Assembly: GCA_030611885.1 (NCBI GenBank)
Contig: JAUWOY010000035.1
Span: 1 to 33,148 of the forward strand
Direction: 5' to 3'
Length of the DNA stretch: 33,148 nucleotides
Origin: Chloroflexota bacterium
Lineage (GTDB): Bacteria; Chloroflexota; Anaerolineae; VGOG01
Shown: one piece after another, positions 1-7,244 of the stretch
Layout: each line of letters starts with the position of its first letter
Numbering within the stretch: position 1 is the stretch's first letter
Translations under genes and position numbers: made by a program
The notes under the pieces: generated by a model
Database searches by the model: none
What the model was told of the DNA's origin: nothing
The model's input: only the letters and a program-made list of their open reading frames with translations

Positions 1-14
1 TTCAACGCCAAACG

Positions 15-48
15 ACATAAAACAGGCGGATTTCACTGCTTATCCGCC
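15..48 (-). terminator. Probable rho-independent terminator after the GT2 gene
   Basis: Read on the minus strand, a 7-bp stem (GGCGGAT / ATCCGCC, plus positions 25-31 and 42-48) with a 10-nt loop is followed by TGTTTTATG. It lies about 100 nt past the stop of the last gene in the long minus-strand operon. The T-run is short and interrupted, so termination is plausible rather than certain. I see no gene in positions 1-144. Confidence 0.45.
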
Positions 49-144
49 CAATTTGGGCAACTTTTACACGGATGAAGCTGTCCACTTTAGCAGAAAACAA
101 TCCGAATGGCTAAAACCACAGAAAACGTTAGAACCAGGAAAATT

Positions 145-1365
145 TTAAGGTAGTGGGTTACTTTCAAAGCACGCAAGCAGCCGGTCACGCAACCCCGTAT
201 CTTGCCCAATGGCTTCCACGAGGTAAGGCCACCGGGCGGCAAACTCGAAGTAGCGGGGCGGTGCTTCGTGGGCCCGTCGCTCGGCCGCAGCCACGATCTC
301 CTTCGGCGAGCCGCAGCGGGCGACTGCCTCTGGAGTAGCCAAACGTTGCAACGCTTCCAGCGCCCAGGCGGGCGCATCGTCGCGCAGCAGTTGACCCGGG
401 TACGGATCCAACGCCCGTGGTTCGAGAGGGGCGAATTCTGGCTGCTCCTGCGCTGCCAGCAGCTTGCCCCGCTCGTAAATGAAGCGTACCACGTCCTGGG
501 TCAGTTTGGCGTAGGGGAGTGAACCATAGGCTTCGGGCGGCAGGTGAGTGATGGTCAACTCCTTGTCGAAGAAGAACTCCAGTCCTTGCAGGCAGGCGTT
601 GATCAGGTAGTCAATGTCCTCGCCCCGGGTGATGTAGGGATCGAACGACACCCGCTCCCACAACGAGCGATGAAAGACCATGTTGCCGCCGAGGACGACC
701 GGGGTGGAAACCAGGCGGCCAGGGGTGGCCTGCAGCGCTCGCGTCGCCTGGTTCATGAGGATGTTCTTGTCCAGGAAAGGGTTGCCCGTCGGTCCGCCTT
801 CGGGCAGGAGCAGGCCGCCGTGGCGGTCGAGATAGAAGCCGCCGATGCCCGGACGTTCCTCGCTAACGAACTCGGTGGCGATGCGCAGATAGTTTGGCTC
901 CACCACCTCGTCGTCGTCCAGCGCCACTACCACTTGGCTGCCCAGGAGGTGCGGCACGATGAGCTGACAGTTACGCACCGAGGCGTAATTGTGCAGGGCC
1001 ACCATCGCCGGGTCGAAGCCTGCGGCCGCCACTCGTCCCCGCAGCAACCGCAGATCGCTGGCGGCGAACTGGGCGATGGGGAAATGCTGGCGGTAGGGCC
1101 TGATGAGCGCCTCCACTCGCTGTGCTGCCGCATCCTCCAGATCAGGGTGGACGGCAGCGGTCAGCACCAGCACGCCGAAGGGTGGCCCCTCCAGCTTCGC
1201 CAGGCTGTCCAGCAGGCGGGGCAGGGTGCTCGGTCCGTCCAGCGGAGTGGGGTGGTCGTAGATGGTCTCAACTGGCCCATCGAGTCGCTTACTGCCCCAG
1301 GTCCAATAGGTTGGGATGACGATGACGACGTTGGCTCTCTTCTGCGGGTGAAGGTTCTGCGTCAT
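145..1365 (-). CDS. Glycosyltransferase family 2-like protein
   Basis: A 406-aa protein that probably transfers a sugar from a nucleotide-sugar donor on the cytoplasmic side. The GT-A signs are a hydrophobic first strand ending IPTYW (about residues 13-21), an acidic DDD metal/nucleotide-binding motif at about 150-152 after VVVAL, and a downstream GEDIDYL segment that matches the catalytic-base ED of GT2 enzymes. No membrane segment is obvious. The ATG at 1365 is chosen over an upstream in-frame start because it overlaps the stop of the preceding GH130 gene by 4 bp (ATGA), which indicates translational coupling; starting earlier would run deep into that gene. It is the last gene of a twelve-gene coupled run. 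A biosynthetic enzyme ending a row of four mannoside-cleaving genes is unexpected. The acceptor and sugar cannot be read from sequence. Confidence 0.8.
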   Translation of the reverse strand: MTQNLHPQKRANVVIVIPTYWTWGSKRLDGPVETIYDHPTPLDGPSTLPRLLDSLAKLEGPPFGVLVLTAAVHPDLEDAAAQRVEALIRPYRQHFPIAQFAASDLRLLRGRVAAAGFDPAMVALHNYASVRNCQLIVPHLLGSQVVVALDDDEVVEPNYLRIATEFVSEERPGIGGFYLDRHGGLLLPEGGPTGNPFLDKNILMNQATRALQATPGRLVSTPVVLGGNMVFHRSLWERVSFDPYITRGEDIDYLINACLQGLEFFFDKELTITHLPPEAYGSLPYAKLTQDVVRFIYERGKLLAAQEQPEFAPLEPRALDPYPGQLLRDDAPAWALEALQRLATPEAVARCGSPKEIVAAAERRAHEAPPRYFEFAARWPYLVEAIGQDTGLRDRLLACFESNPLP

Positions 1366-2252
1366 GGCCGCGTTGCCACCTCGCCCTGGATGAAGCTCAG
1401 CACTTCTGGCATGCCAGCCGTGGCCACTCCAATGACTCTGTCCGCGCCGCCATAGTAGACGTAGAGTGTATCCTCTGTCATCACCTGACCGCAACTGAAG
1501 ACGACGTTAGGCACGTCTCCGTGGAGTTCCCAATCCTCCTCCGGCTCCAGGATCGGCTCCCCCTGCCGCTTCAACACCACCGTCGGGTCGTTCAGGTCGA
1601 GCAGGGCGACGCCCAGCCTATAGACTTTGTCCTTGGCGAAGCCGTGGTAGAAGAACAGCCAGCCAGCGTCAGTCTTGAACGGCGGACCGTTGGCCCCGAT
1701 CTTGTAACTATCCCAGGCGTCTGGGCGGGGACGCATGACGATCTGATGGTCATCCCAGTGGAGCAGGTCGTCGGAATAGGCGATCCAGATGTCGGGCTCG
1801 CGGCGGTGGAGCATACAGTAGCGTCCTCTGATCTTCTCCGGAAAGAGGGCGGCGTCCTTGTTCTGCTCGCTGGACAGGGGGAACCCCATCCGCTCCCAGG
1901 CAATGAGGTTCTGGGATCGGGCCAGGGCGATTTGCCAAAGTGTTCCCGAGTAGGCGGTGTAACACATGTAAAATGTATCGCCGATTCGAGTGACGCGGGG
2001 GTCCTCGACCCCTTTGGCCTCGTGCTCATTCGCCGGCTCCAGCACTGGCCTATCCAGCCTCAGCCAGTCGAAGCCATCCGCGCTGACGGCGTAGCCGATG
2101 GATGAAACGCCGTCTGTCCCCCGCGCCCGATAGAGCAGATGGAACAGCCCCCTGTCGTAGACGGTGGCAGCGTTGAAACCCCCCCGGGCCTCCCACGCAT
2201 GTTCTTTTCGAGGGGTCAGGATTGGGTTGCCCTGGTAGCGTTGTAACTTCAT
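1362..2252 (-). CDS. GH130 family glycoside phosphorylase/glycosidase, paralogue A
   Basis: A 296-aa member of GH130, a five-bladed beta-propeller family of beta-mannoside phosphorylases (releasing mannose 1-phosphate) and some beta-mannosidases. Family motifs in order: N-terminal RYQGNPIL; LLYRARG at 39-45; GVEDPRVT at 81-88, whose D84 is the expected proton donor; KDAALFPEK at 132-140; MLHR at 147-150; KIGANGPPFKT near 184-194; YHG at 202-204; VPNVVF at 247-252; YYGGAD near the end. The HR and YHG motifs are those usually linked to phosphate handling, so a phosphorylase is favoured. There is no signal peptide, so it acts in the cytoplasm on imported oligosaccharide. A strong GGAGGAG precedes the ATG; the gap to the upstream paralogue is 12 bp. 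Whether the linkage is beta-1,2, beta-1,3 or beta-1,4 cannot be decided here. Confidence 0.9.
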   Translation of the reverse strand: MKLQRYQGNPILTPRKEHAWEARGGFNAATVYDRGLFHLLYRARGTDGVSSIGYAVSADGFDWLRLDRPVLEPANEHEAKGVEDPRVTRIGDTFYMCYTAYSGTLWQIALARSQNLIAWERMGFPLSSEQNKDAALFPEKIRGRYCMLHRREPDIWIAYSDDLLHWDDHQIVMRPRPDAWDSYKIGANGPPFKTDAGWLFFYHGFAKDKVYRLGVALLDLNDPTVVLKRQGEPILEPEEDWELHGDVPNVVFSCGQVMTEDTLYVYYGGADRVIGVATAGMPEVLSFIQGEVATRP

Positions 2253-2264
2253 AAAAAGCTCCTC

Positions 2265-3194
2265 CTACTTCAAACACAGAGCGATGAGGTCATCCACGTT
2301 GACTGTCGCCAGGCACATCACCTGGTCGGCCGCACCGTAGTAGATTTTCACTTCGCCGTCGTCCTCGAGGATAGCGCCACAGGTGAAGACGACGTTCATG
2401 ACGTCCCCCAGGAAATCCTCCATCGCAACAGGGGAAAGGATGGGCTCTGCGGCGCGCCCTATTACCTGGGAGGGGTCTTCGAGATCGAGTAGCACCACCC
2501 CCAGCCGGTAAAGTACGCCGCTGCCCGTCTCGCGCACACCGTGGTAGATCTCCAGCCACCCCTGTTCGGTCTTGATGGGCGGCGCACCGGCGCCGATCTT
2601 TTTATTATCCCATCGCCCCCCCTTGCGAGGTTGCATCACCGGCCGCGGATCGCCCCAGTGGAGCAGGTCTGGGGAATACGAGAGCCAGATGTTGCCGCCG
2701 ACGTCGCATTTGCCGGCGAGCGTCGTGGGGCGGTCGAGGCGTGCGTAGCGTCCGCCGACCTTCTCCGGGAAGAGCACCACGTCCTTGTTGGGCGGCAGCG
2801 AGATGACCCCCATTCGCTCAAAGGTGTGGAAGTCCCTGGTTCGGGCCAGCCCGACGCAAGGGGCGTACCTCGAGTAGCAGGTGTAGGTGACGTAGTAGGT
2901 GTCGGCGATTCTGGTGATGCGCGGGTCCTCGATGCCGTACTCTTCGTAAGTGGCATAGTGCCCTTCGGTGGCGCGCACCATGGCCGGCTGCGGGTCGGGG
3001 GTGAAGTGAACCCCGTCTTGGCTGCGGGCTACCCACAGGCAAGAGATCCCTTCGAGATCTTCGACACGGTTGAGCAGGACGTACTCATCGCCATGCTTGG
3101 CCGCCCCGGCGTTGAAGACGGAATTGACCGGCCGGGGAAAATCCTTTGCCGTGAGGATAGGATTTCCCTCATAACGCTTCATTTTCATTTTCAT
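2265..3194 (-). CDS. GH130 family glycoside phosphorylase/glycosidase, paralogue B
   Basis: A second GH130 protein (309 aa from the chosen start). Motifs: RYEGNPIL, LLNRVEDLEGIS (instead of the LLYRA of the neighbours), IEDPRIT with the expected proton-donor Asp at about residue 90, NKDVVLFPEK, KIGAGAPPIKT, IYHG and YYGAADQV. The usual HR after the central RYA segment is RLDRP here, so the histidine seen in the other three copies is replaced by aspartate. The LLNRVED and HFTPDPQ features resemble the Thermotoga TM1225-like branch as I recall it, so its substrate may differ from the neighbours. Four in-frame ATGs lie within 19 nt (3200, 3194, 3188, 3182). GGAGG sits too close to the first; 3194 gives a 9-nt spacing, and 3188 best matches the paralogues' N-termini. 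Confidence 0.88.
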   Translation of the reverse strand: MKMKMKRYEGNPILTAKDFPRPVNSVFNAGAAKHGDEYVLLNRVEDLEGISCLWVARSQDGVHFTPDPQPAMVRATEGHYATYEEYGIEDPRITRIADTYYVTYTCYSRYAPCVGLARTRDFHTFERMGVISLPPNKDVVLFPEKVGGRYARLDRPTTLAGKCDVGGNIWLSYSPDLLHWGDPRPVMQPRKGGRWDNKKIGAGAPPIKTEQGWLEIYHGVRETGSGVLYRLGVVLLDLEDPSQVIGRAAEPILSPVAMEDFLGDVMNVVFTCGAILEDDGEVKIYYGAADQVMCLATVNVDDLIALCLK

Positions 3195-3217
3195 TGCCAT
3201 TTACCTCCTCAGTGTTT

Positions 3218-4201
3218 TTATTCTCTGAACGCCGCCAAGTAATCTAAAACATCGTCTAGCCTGGCGGTGGCCAGACAGCAGCGTTTGTCCGCTGCCCCAT
3301 AGTAGACGTAGAGCGTGTCATCTATAACGATCGCGCCCTCCGGGAATACGACGTTAGCAGTATCTCCTACTTTTTCGTATTCCTCCTCAGGCTCCAGGAT
3401 GGGGTGTGGCGAGCGAGCGATCACCACGGAGGGCTCTTCTAAGTCCAGGAGCGCCATTCCCGTTCTGTACACGGCCTCATCGTCCTTGCCGTGGTAGATC
3501 AAAAGCCAGCCCTCCTCCGTTTTGATGGGCGGCGCCCCCGCTCCTATCTTCGCCGACTCCCATTCGTATTTCGGCCTCATGACCGTGAACTCTTCGAGAG
3601 AGGCCCTGTATTCGTTCCAGAAGTCCTCCCTGGGATTCACCAACTGTTCCACATCGTCGAAGTACACGATCTGGATGTCAGGAACCACCCTGTGAAGCAT
3701 CGCCATCCGCCCGTTGACCAGCTCCGGGAATATCACGGCATCCTTATCATCGAGGCCGGGGATGACCACGCCGTGCTTGCGGAAGGTGTGGAAATCCTCT
3801 GTTGAGGCCAGGGCCACCCTGTCTGAGCCGGAATAGGCGGGGCCGAAAAGGGCGGTATAGGTGATCAAGTACAGAATTTGGCCGTTGATTTTCAGCCTGG
3901 TCACCCTGGGGTCTTCGCACCCGAATCGGTCGTAGTCCTCCGTCGGTTCGATAACGGGCTGCTCGAATGGGGCAAAAGCGATCCCATCCTCACTCACGGC
4001 ACAGCCGACACTGGAGATGTAGTCATCGTAGCCAGTGCCGTTGGGTTTCCTGGTGTAGCCCAGCGGGATTGCCCGGTAGAGCAAGTAAACCCGGCCGTCC
4101 TCACCGAGGGCGGCGCCGCAATTGAAGACCGCACCCGATTCCCACTTCTTATTGGGGTTAGCCTGCAAGATAGGGTTGTGCTCGTAACGGTTTAGCTTCA
4201 C
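3218..4201 (-). CDS. GH130 family glycoside phosphorylase/glycosidase, paralogue C
   Basis: A third GH130 protein, 327 aa. Motifs: RYEHNPIL at 5-12, LLYRAIP at 40-46, GCEDPRVT at 94-101 (expected acid D97), KDAVIFPE at 153-160, MLHR at 168-171, KIGAGAPPIKT, IYHG at about 235-238, PILEPEEEYE and YYGAADK. Two insertions set it apart from paralogue A: a Gly/Tyr-rich loop around 48-62 and a stretch around 183-206 between the substrate-contact blades. It is closest to paralogue D in its C-terminal third. It starts with GTG, which overlaps the TGA of paralogue D (GTGA). GGAGG lies 6 nt upstream, which supports this start. Confidence 0.9.
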   Translation of the reverse strand: MKLNRYEHNPILQANPNKKWESGAVFNCGAALGEDGRVYLLYRAIPLGYTRKPNGTGYDDYISSVGCAVSEDGIAFAPFEQPVIEPTEDYDRFGCEDPRVTRLKINGQILYLITYTALFGPAYSGSDRVALASTEDFHTFRKHGVVIPGLDDKDAVIFPELVNGRMAMLHRVVPDIQIVYFDDVEQLVNPREDFWNEYRASLEEFTVMRPKYEWESAKIGAGAPPIKTEEGWLLIYHGKDDEAVYRTGMALLDLEEPSVVIARSPHPILEPEEEYEKVGDTANVVFPEGAIVIDDTLYVYYGAADKRCCLATARLDDVLDYLAAFRE

Positions 4202-5181
4202 GTCGTGCCTCCTTCCTCTAGCAAGTAGTCGATGAGCTTGTCTAAGCGTACGCTGGCGACGCAGCAGACCTTGTCGGCCGCGCCGTAGAAGACGATGAGC
4301 TCGTCCCCCACCACCACTGCCCCCTCTGGAAAGACGACGTTGGGCACGTCGCCCTCCCTCTCGTATTCTTCTTCCGGCTCCAGGATCGGCTGCGGCGTGC
4401 GAGCGATGACCCGCCAGGGCTCCTCCAGGTCCAGCAGCGCCGCCCCGGCCCGGTAGACGCTGTTCTCATCCACTCCGTGATAGATCAGCAACCACCCGGC
4501 ACCGGTCCTGATGGGCGGCGGCCCGGCACCGATCTTCTTGCCCTCCCAGGGCTGTTCCGGTTCCATGATCACCTTGTGGTCGTACATCCTGCCGGGCAGC
4601 CCGTCGAGGAAGGCGAACCAGATGCTGGGCCGCTCCACCGGGTAGCCCGGGCCGACCCAGTTGCTCGGCCTGTGGAGGGCCGCATACCTGCCCTGGATTT
4701 TCTCAGGGAAGAGCACCACGTCCCGTTCGTCGGCAGCGTAGGGGGTGATGATGCCCAGTCGCTCGAAACTCTCGAAGTCCTTCACCCTGGCCAGGGCGGT
4801 GCGGGGGGCAGCCTGCATTGGCTTTGGAATCCCCAGGCGTCGCCGCACGGCCCCCGGCGGCGAAGGGGTGGGGGTGACGACGTAGGTCAAGTAGACTGCG
4901 CCCTCCAGCTCGGTGAGTCGCGGGTCCTCAATGGACATCTCCCACAGCTTGAGGTCGGGGCCAAAACAAGGCTCCTCGAGCCGTTCCACCAGGCGCAACT
5001 CCTCGTCGAAGATAGCGTGCCCAAGCCTGGAAACGTAGCGGACGTAGTCGCCCGTGGCGCGGTAGAGGACGTGGATGTTGCCGTCTCGGTAGATGGCGGC
5101 GCAATTGAACGTCGCCACCGCCTCCCAGTGGTCACCCCTGGGCTTCAGGATAGGGTTTCCTTCATAACGTACCAGTTTCAT
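4198..5181 (-). CDS. GH130 family glycoside phosphorylase/glycosidase, paralogue D
   Basis: A fourth GH130 protein, 327 aa, and the first of the four to be translated. Motifs: RYEGNPIL, VLYRATG at 38-44, IEDPRLT at 84-90 (expected acid D86), ERDVVLFPEK at 152-161, ALHRPSNW at 168-175, KIGAGPPPIRT, IYHGVDE, PILEPEEEYE, VPNVVF and FYGAADK. A Pro-rich insertion at about 103-126 sits just after the acid-bearing segment and is absent from the other three, so it may shape the active-site entrance. A GGAGG Shine-Dalgarno lies 7 nt before the ATG; the 27-bp gap to the upstream permease gene is the longest in this operon. It is cytoplasmic, with no signal peptide. Confidence 0.9.
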   Translation of the reverse strand: MKLVRYEGNPILKPRGDHWEAVATFNCAAIYRDGNIHVLYRATGDYVRYVSRLGHAIFDEELRLVERLEEPCFGPDLKLWEMSIEDPRLTELEGAVYLTYVVTPTPSPPGAVRRRLGIPKPMQAAPRTALARVKDFESFERLGIITPYAADERDVVLFPEKIQGRYAALHRPSNWVGPGYPVERPSIWFAFLDGLPGRMYDHKVIMEPEQPWEGKKIGAGPPPIRTGAGWLLIYHGVDENSVYRAGAALLDLEEPWRVIARTPQPILEPEEEYEREGDVPNVVFPEGAVVVGDELIVFYGAADKVCCVASVRLDKLIDYLLEEGGTT

Positions 5182-5208
5182 CGCTGCCTCCTTGATTTTG
5201 GTTTCGGG

Positions 5209-6009
5209 TTATGATCCCGTGCTCTGATAACGGTTGATCCCCACCCGCCAGAAGGCGTAGGCGAGGGTGAAAAGCGCCAGCCCCACCAGCGGCGTCAGGT
5301 AGGCGAAGGCGGGGGAGAAGAGGGTGTCCCCCATCCGGTTCAGGAAGGCGGTTGCTGGATAGTAGCTCATGAATCCCACCGGTACGAGGAAGGTCAACAC
5401 GAACTGGAGCACCCCATTGTAGATGTCCAGCGGGTAGAGGGCGAAGTTGTCGCTGAACGTGAGAACGATCCACGTCAACCTACTCGCCTCAGTTATCCAG
5501 AAGGCCAGGGTATTGATGATTAGGAAGAGCGATAGCTCGATCAGGCAACCGCCTGCCATCACCAAAAGGAGAAAGGCAATCGCTGGAGGAGTCCACTGAA
5601 ATTCGAGCAAGCGGCTGACTACCACAAAGCAGACGAGCCCCAGCCCCAGGTCTCCGATACCCGCGGGGTCGTACTCCCAGGTGATCAGTTGGATGAGGGG
5701 GTTCAGGGGGCGCAGCAGCACGCGGTCGAAACCTCCCCGTCGCACGTACCGGGAGACCATCTGGACGTTGTGGAAGAGCAGGCAATAGCCGGCGTGGGCC
5801 AGCAGCCTGAGGGTGTAGATGAAGAAGATCTCCCCTTGGCTCCACCCGGCCATGCTCTTGAAGCGGGCCAGCACCGCCCAGATGAAGACCAGGCTCGTCA
5901 GGTTCCACACCACCCCCATCGTCACTCGCAGGAAAAAGTCCAGCCGATATTCCATGTGGCTCTTGATGCCCGCCCACATCACCAGTCCCAGCACCCGCAA
6001 CCGATGCAC
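5209..6009 (-). CDS. ABC-2 type exporter permease (COG3694/DUF990-like)
   Basis: A 266-aa polytopic membrane protein with about six hydrophobic segments. It resembles the second permease of the three-gene COG4586-COG4587-COG3694 ABC transporters: N-terminal EYRLDFFLR, the RRGGFDRVLLRPLNPL cytoplasmic loop near residue 95, FSDNFALYPLDIY near 190, and a VPVGFMSYYPA motif before the last helices. The usual family length is about 260 aa, so it looks intact. I start it at the GTG at 6009, one base after the upstream TAG and 5 nt downstream of AAGGGGG; a TTG at 6027 is an alternative. It would pair with the fused ATPase-permease gene. The substrate of this transporter class is unknown; here lipid-linked or surface glycan export is only a contextual guess. 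Confidence 0.85.
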   Translation of the reverse strand: MHRLRVLGLVMWAGIKSHMEYRLDFFLRVTMGVVWNLTSLVFIWAVLARFKSMAGWSQGEIFFIYTLRLLAHAGYCLLFHNVQMVSRYVRRGGFDRVLLRPLNPLIQLITWEYDPAGIGDLGLGLVCFVVVSRLLEFQWTPPAIAFLLLVMAGGCLIELSLFLIINTLAFWITEASRLTWIVLTFSDNFALYPLDIYNGVLQFVLTFLVPVGFMSYYPATAFLNRMGDTLFSPAFAYLTPLVGLALFTLAYAFWRVGINRYQSTGS

Positions 6010-6010
6010 A

Positions 6011-7243
6011 CTATCCCCCTTGAACAATTATCTTGCGCTCTGCTGTCTTCCAGATGAGCCAGGCGGTGGCCGAGAGCACCGCAATCCAAGCCGCCTGCTT
6101 GAGGAGCGCTATCCAGATGGCCGCCCCCTCGATCTTGCCGATGTAGATGGAAAGGGGCAGGTGGGCCAGGCTCTGAAAGGGCAGCCACTCCGCGATCCGC
6201 CGCATCCAGAGCGGGAGGAACCAGAGGGGTATCAGACCCCCGGAGAGGAACAGGCTGACAAACTCGAAGATCATGTTGAATCCCATGAGTTCCAGCGTCC
6301 AGAAAGCGACCAGGCCCACCATCGTTAACAGGATGAGATAGCGCTCGCTGAGGTCGGCGATGAGCTGCTGGGGGTTCACCGTGCGGTCGAAGCGCAGCCA
6401 GGCGCGCCGCGTATCCCGCCGCACCGGTTCCGCGCCGTTGGCCTGGATTTCGGGGTAGTCCCCTCCGAAGTGGACGACCAGTGTGCGGTAGGGGGCGTGG
6501 CGGCGCTTGAGCTCCTCGACCGTGCCGTCGTAGAGGAGCCGGCCGTGGTCAATGATGATGATCCGCTCGCAGAGCCGCTCCACGTCGGCCATGTCGTTGG
6601 AGGCCAGGATCACCGTCACTCCTCGCTCGCGGTTGATCTCGGCGATGAACTGGCGCATGCGCTCTTTGGCCACCACGTCCAACCCGATCAAAGGCTCGTC
6701 CAGGAAGACGATCTCAGGATCGTGCAGCAGGGCGGCGACCATCTCGCCCCGCATCCGCTGCCCCAGCGATAACTGCCGCACGGGGGTGTCGAGGAGCTCA
6801 TCCAGGCCCACCAGTTCGTTGAAGGCGTGCATGTTGCGCTGGTAGGTCTCGTCGGGGACGCGGTAGACCTCCTTGAGGATGCGGAAGGACTCGCCGAGGG
6901 GCAGATCCCACCAGAGTTGGGAGCGCTGGCCGAAGACGGCGCCCATGCGGTTGGCAAGAGCCTGGCGGTGTTTGTGGGGGACGAGACCGTCCGTCTCCAC
7001 GTAGCCGCTGGTGGGCACCAGCACCCCGGTGAGCATCTTGAGGGTGGTGGACTTGCCCGCCCCGTTGGGCCCGATGTAGCCGACCAGCTCGCCCCGCTCA
7101 ATGGAGAAGGACACGTGATCCACGGCCCGCACGACGTTGTACTGGCGCGTGAAGAGGGTGCGGATCGAGCCCAGGAAGCCGGGCTGCCGCTTGACGGTGC
7201 GGAATTCTCTATGGAGCTCTTTTGCGATGATCATCGAAGCCAT
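6011..7243 (-). CDS. ABC exporter ATPase fused to the C-terminal half of an ABC-2 permease
   Basis: A 410-aa chimera. Residues 1 to about 300 are an ATPase of the COG4586 type: Walker A GPNGAGKST at 58-66, signature LSLGQRMRGE at 158-167, Walker B IVFLDEP at 178-184. The H-loop reads ASNDMAD, with Asn216 where His is expected. From about residue 301 (RYLILL, near base 6343) the protein becomes a membrane domain with about three helices ending in RKIIVQGG, which matches the C-terminal half of the partner permease (COG4587). The last roughly 20-30 residues of a normal ATPase and the first 130-140 of the permease are missing. This fits an in-frame deletion that joined two neighbouring genes, though a misassembly could look the same. 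The start ATG has GGAGGTGAGG upstream, inside the end of the GH5-like gene. Confidence 0.85.
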   Translation of the reverse strand: MASMIIAKELHREFRTVKRQPGFLGSIRTLFTRQYNVVRAVDHVSFSIERGELVGYIGPNGAGKSTTLKMLTGVLVPTSGYVETDGLVPHKHRQALANRMGAVFGQRSQLWWDLPLGESFRILKEVYRVPDETYQRNMHAFNELVGLDELLDTPVRQLSLGQRMRGEMVAALLHDPEIVFLDEPLIGLDVVAKERMRQFIAEINRERGVTVILASNDMADVERLCERIIIIDHGRLLYDGTVEELKRRHAPYRTLVVHFGGDYPEIQANGAEPVRRDTRRAWLRFDRTVNPQQLIADLSERYLILLTMVGLVAFWTLELMGFNMIFEFVSLFLSGGLIPLWFLPLWMRRIAEWLPFQSLAHLPLSIYIGKIEGAAIWIALLKQAAWIAVLSATAWLIWKTAERKIIVQGG

Positions 7244-7244
7244 T

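Noticed and set aside
544-1455. A 303-codon plus-strand frame
   Set aside because: Antisense to the GT2 and GH130-A genes; repetitive Gln/Val/His-rich composition typical of GC-rich shadow frames.
2541-5214. Long plus-strand frames opposite the GH130 genes
   Set aside because: They repeat in the same antisense position for each paralogue, as expected from conserved coding on the minus strand, and lack start signals.
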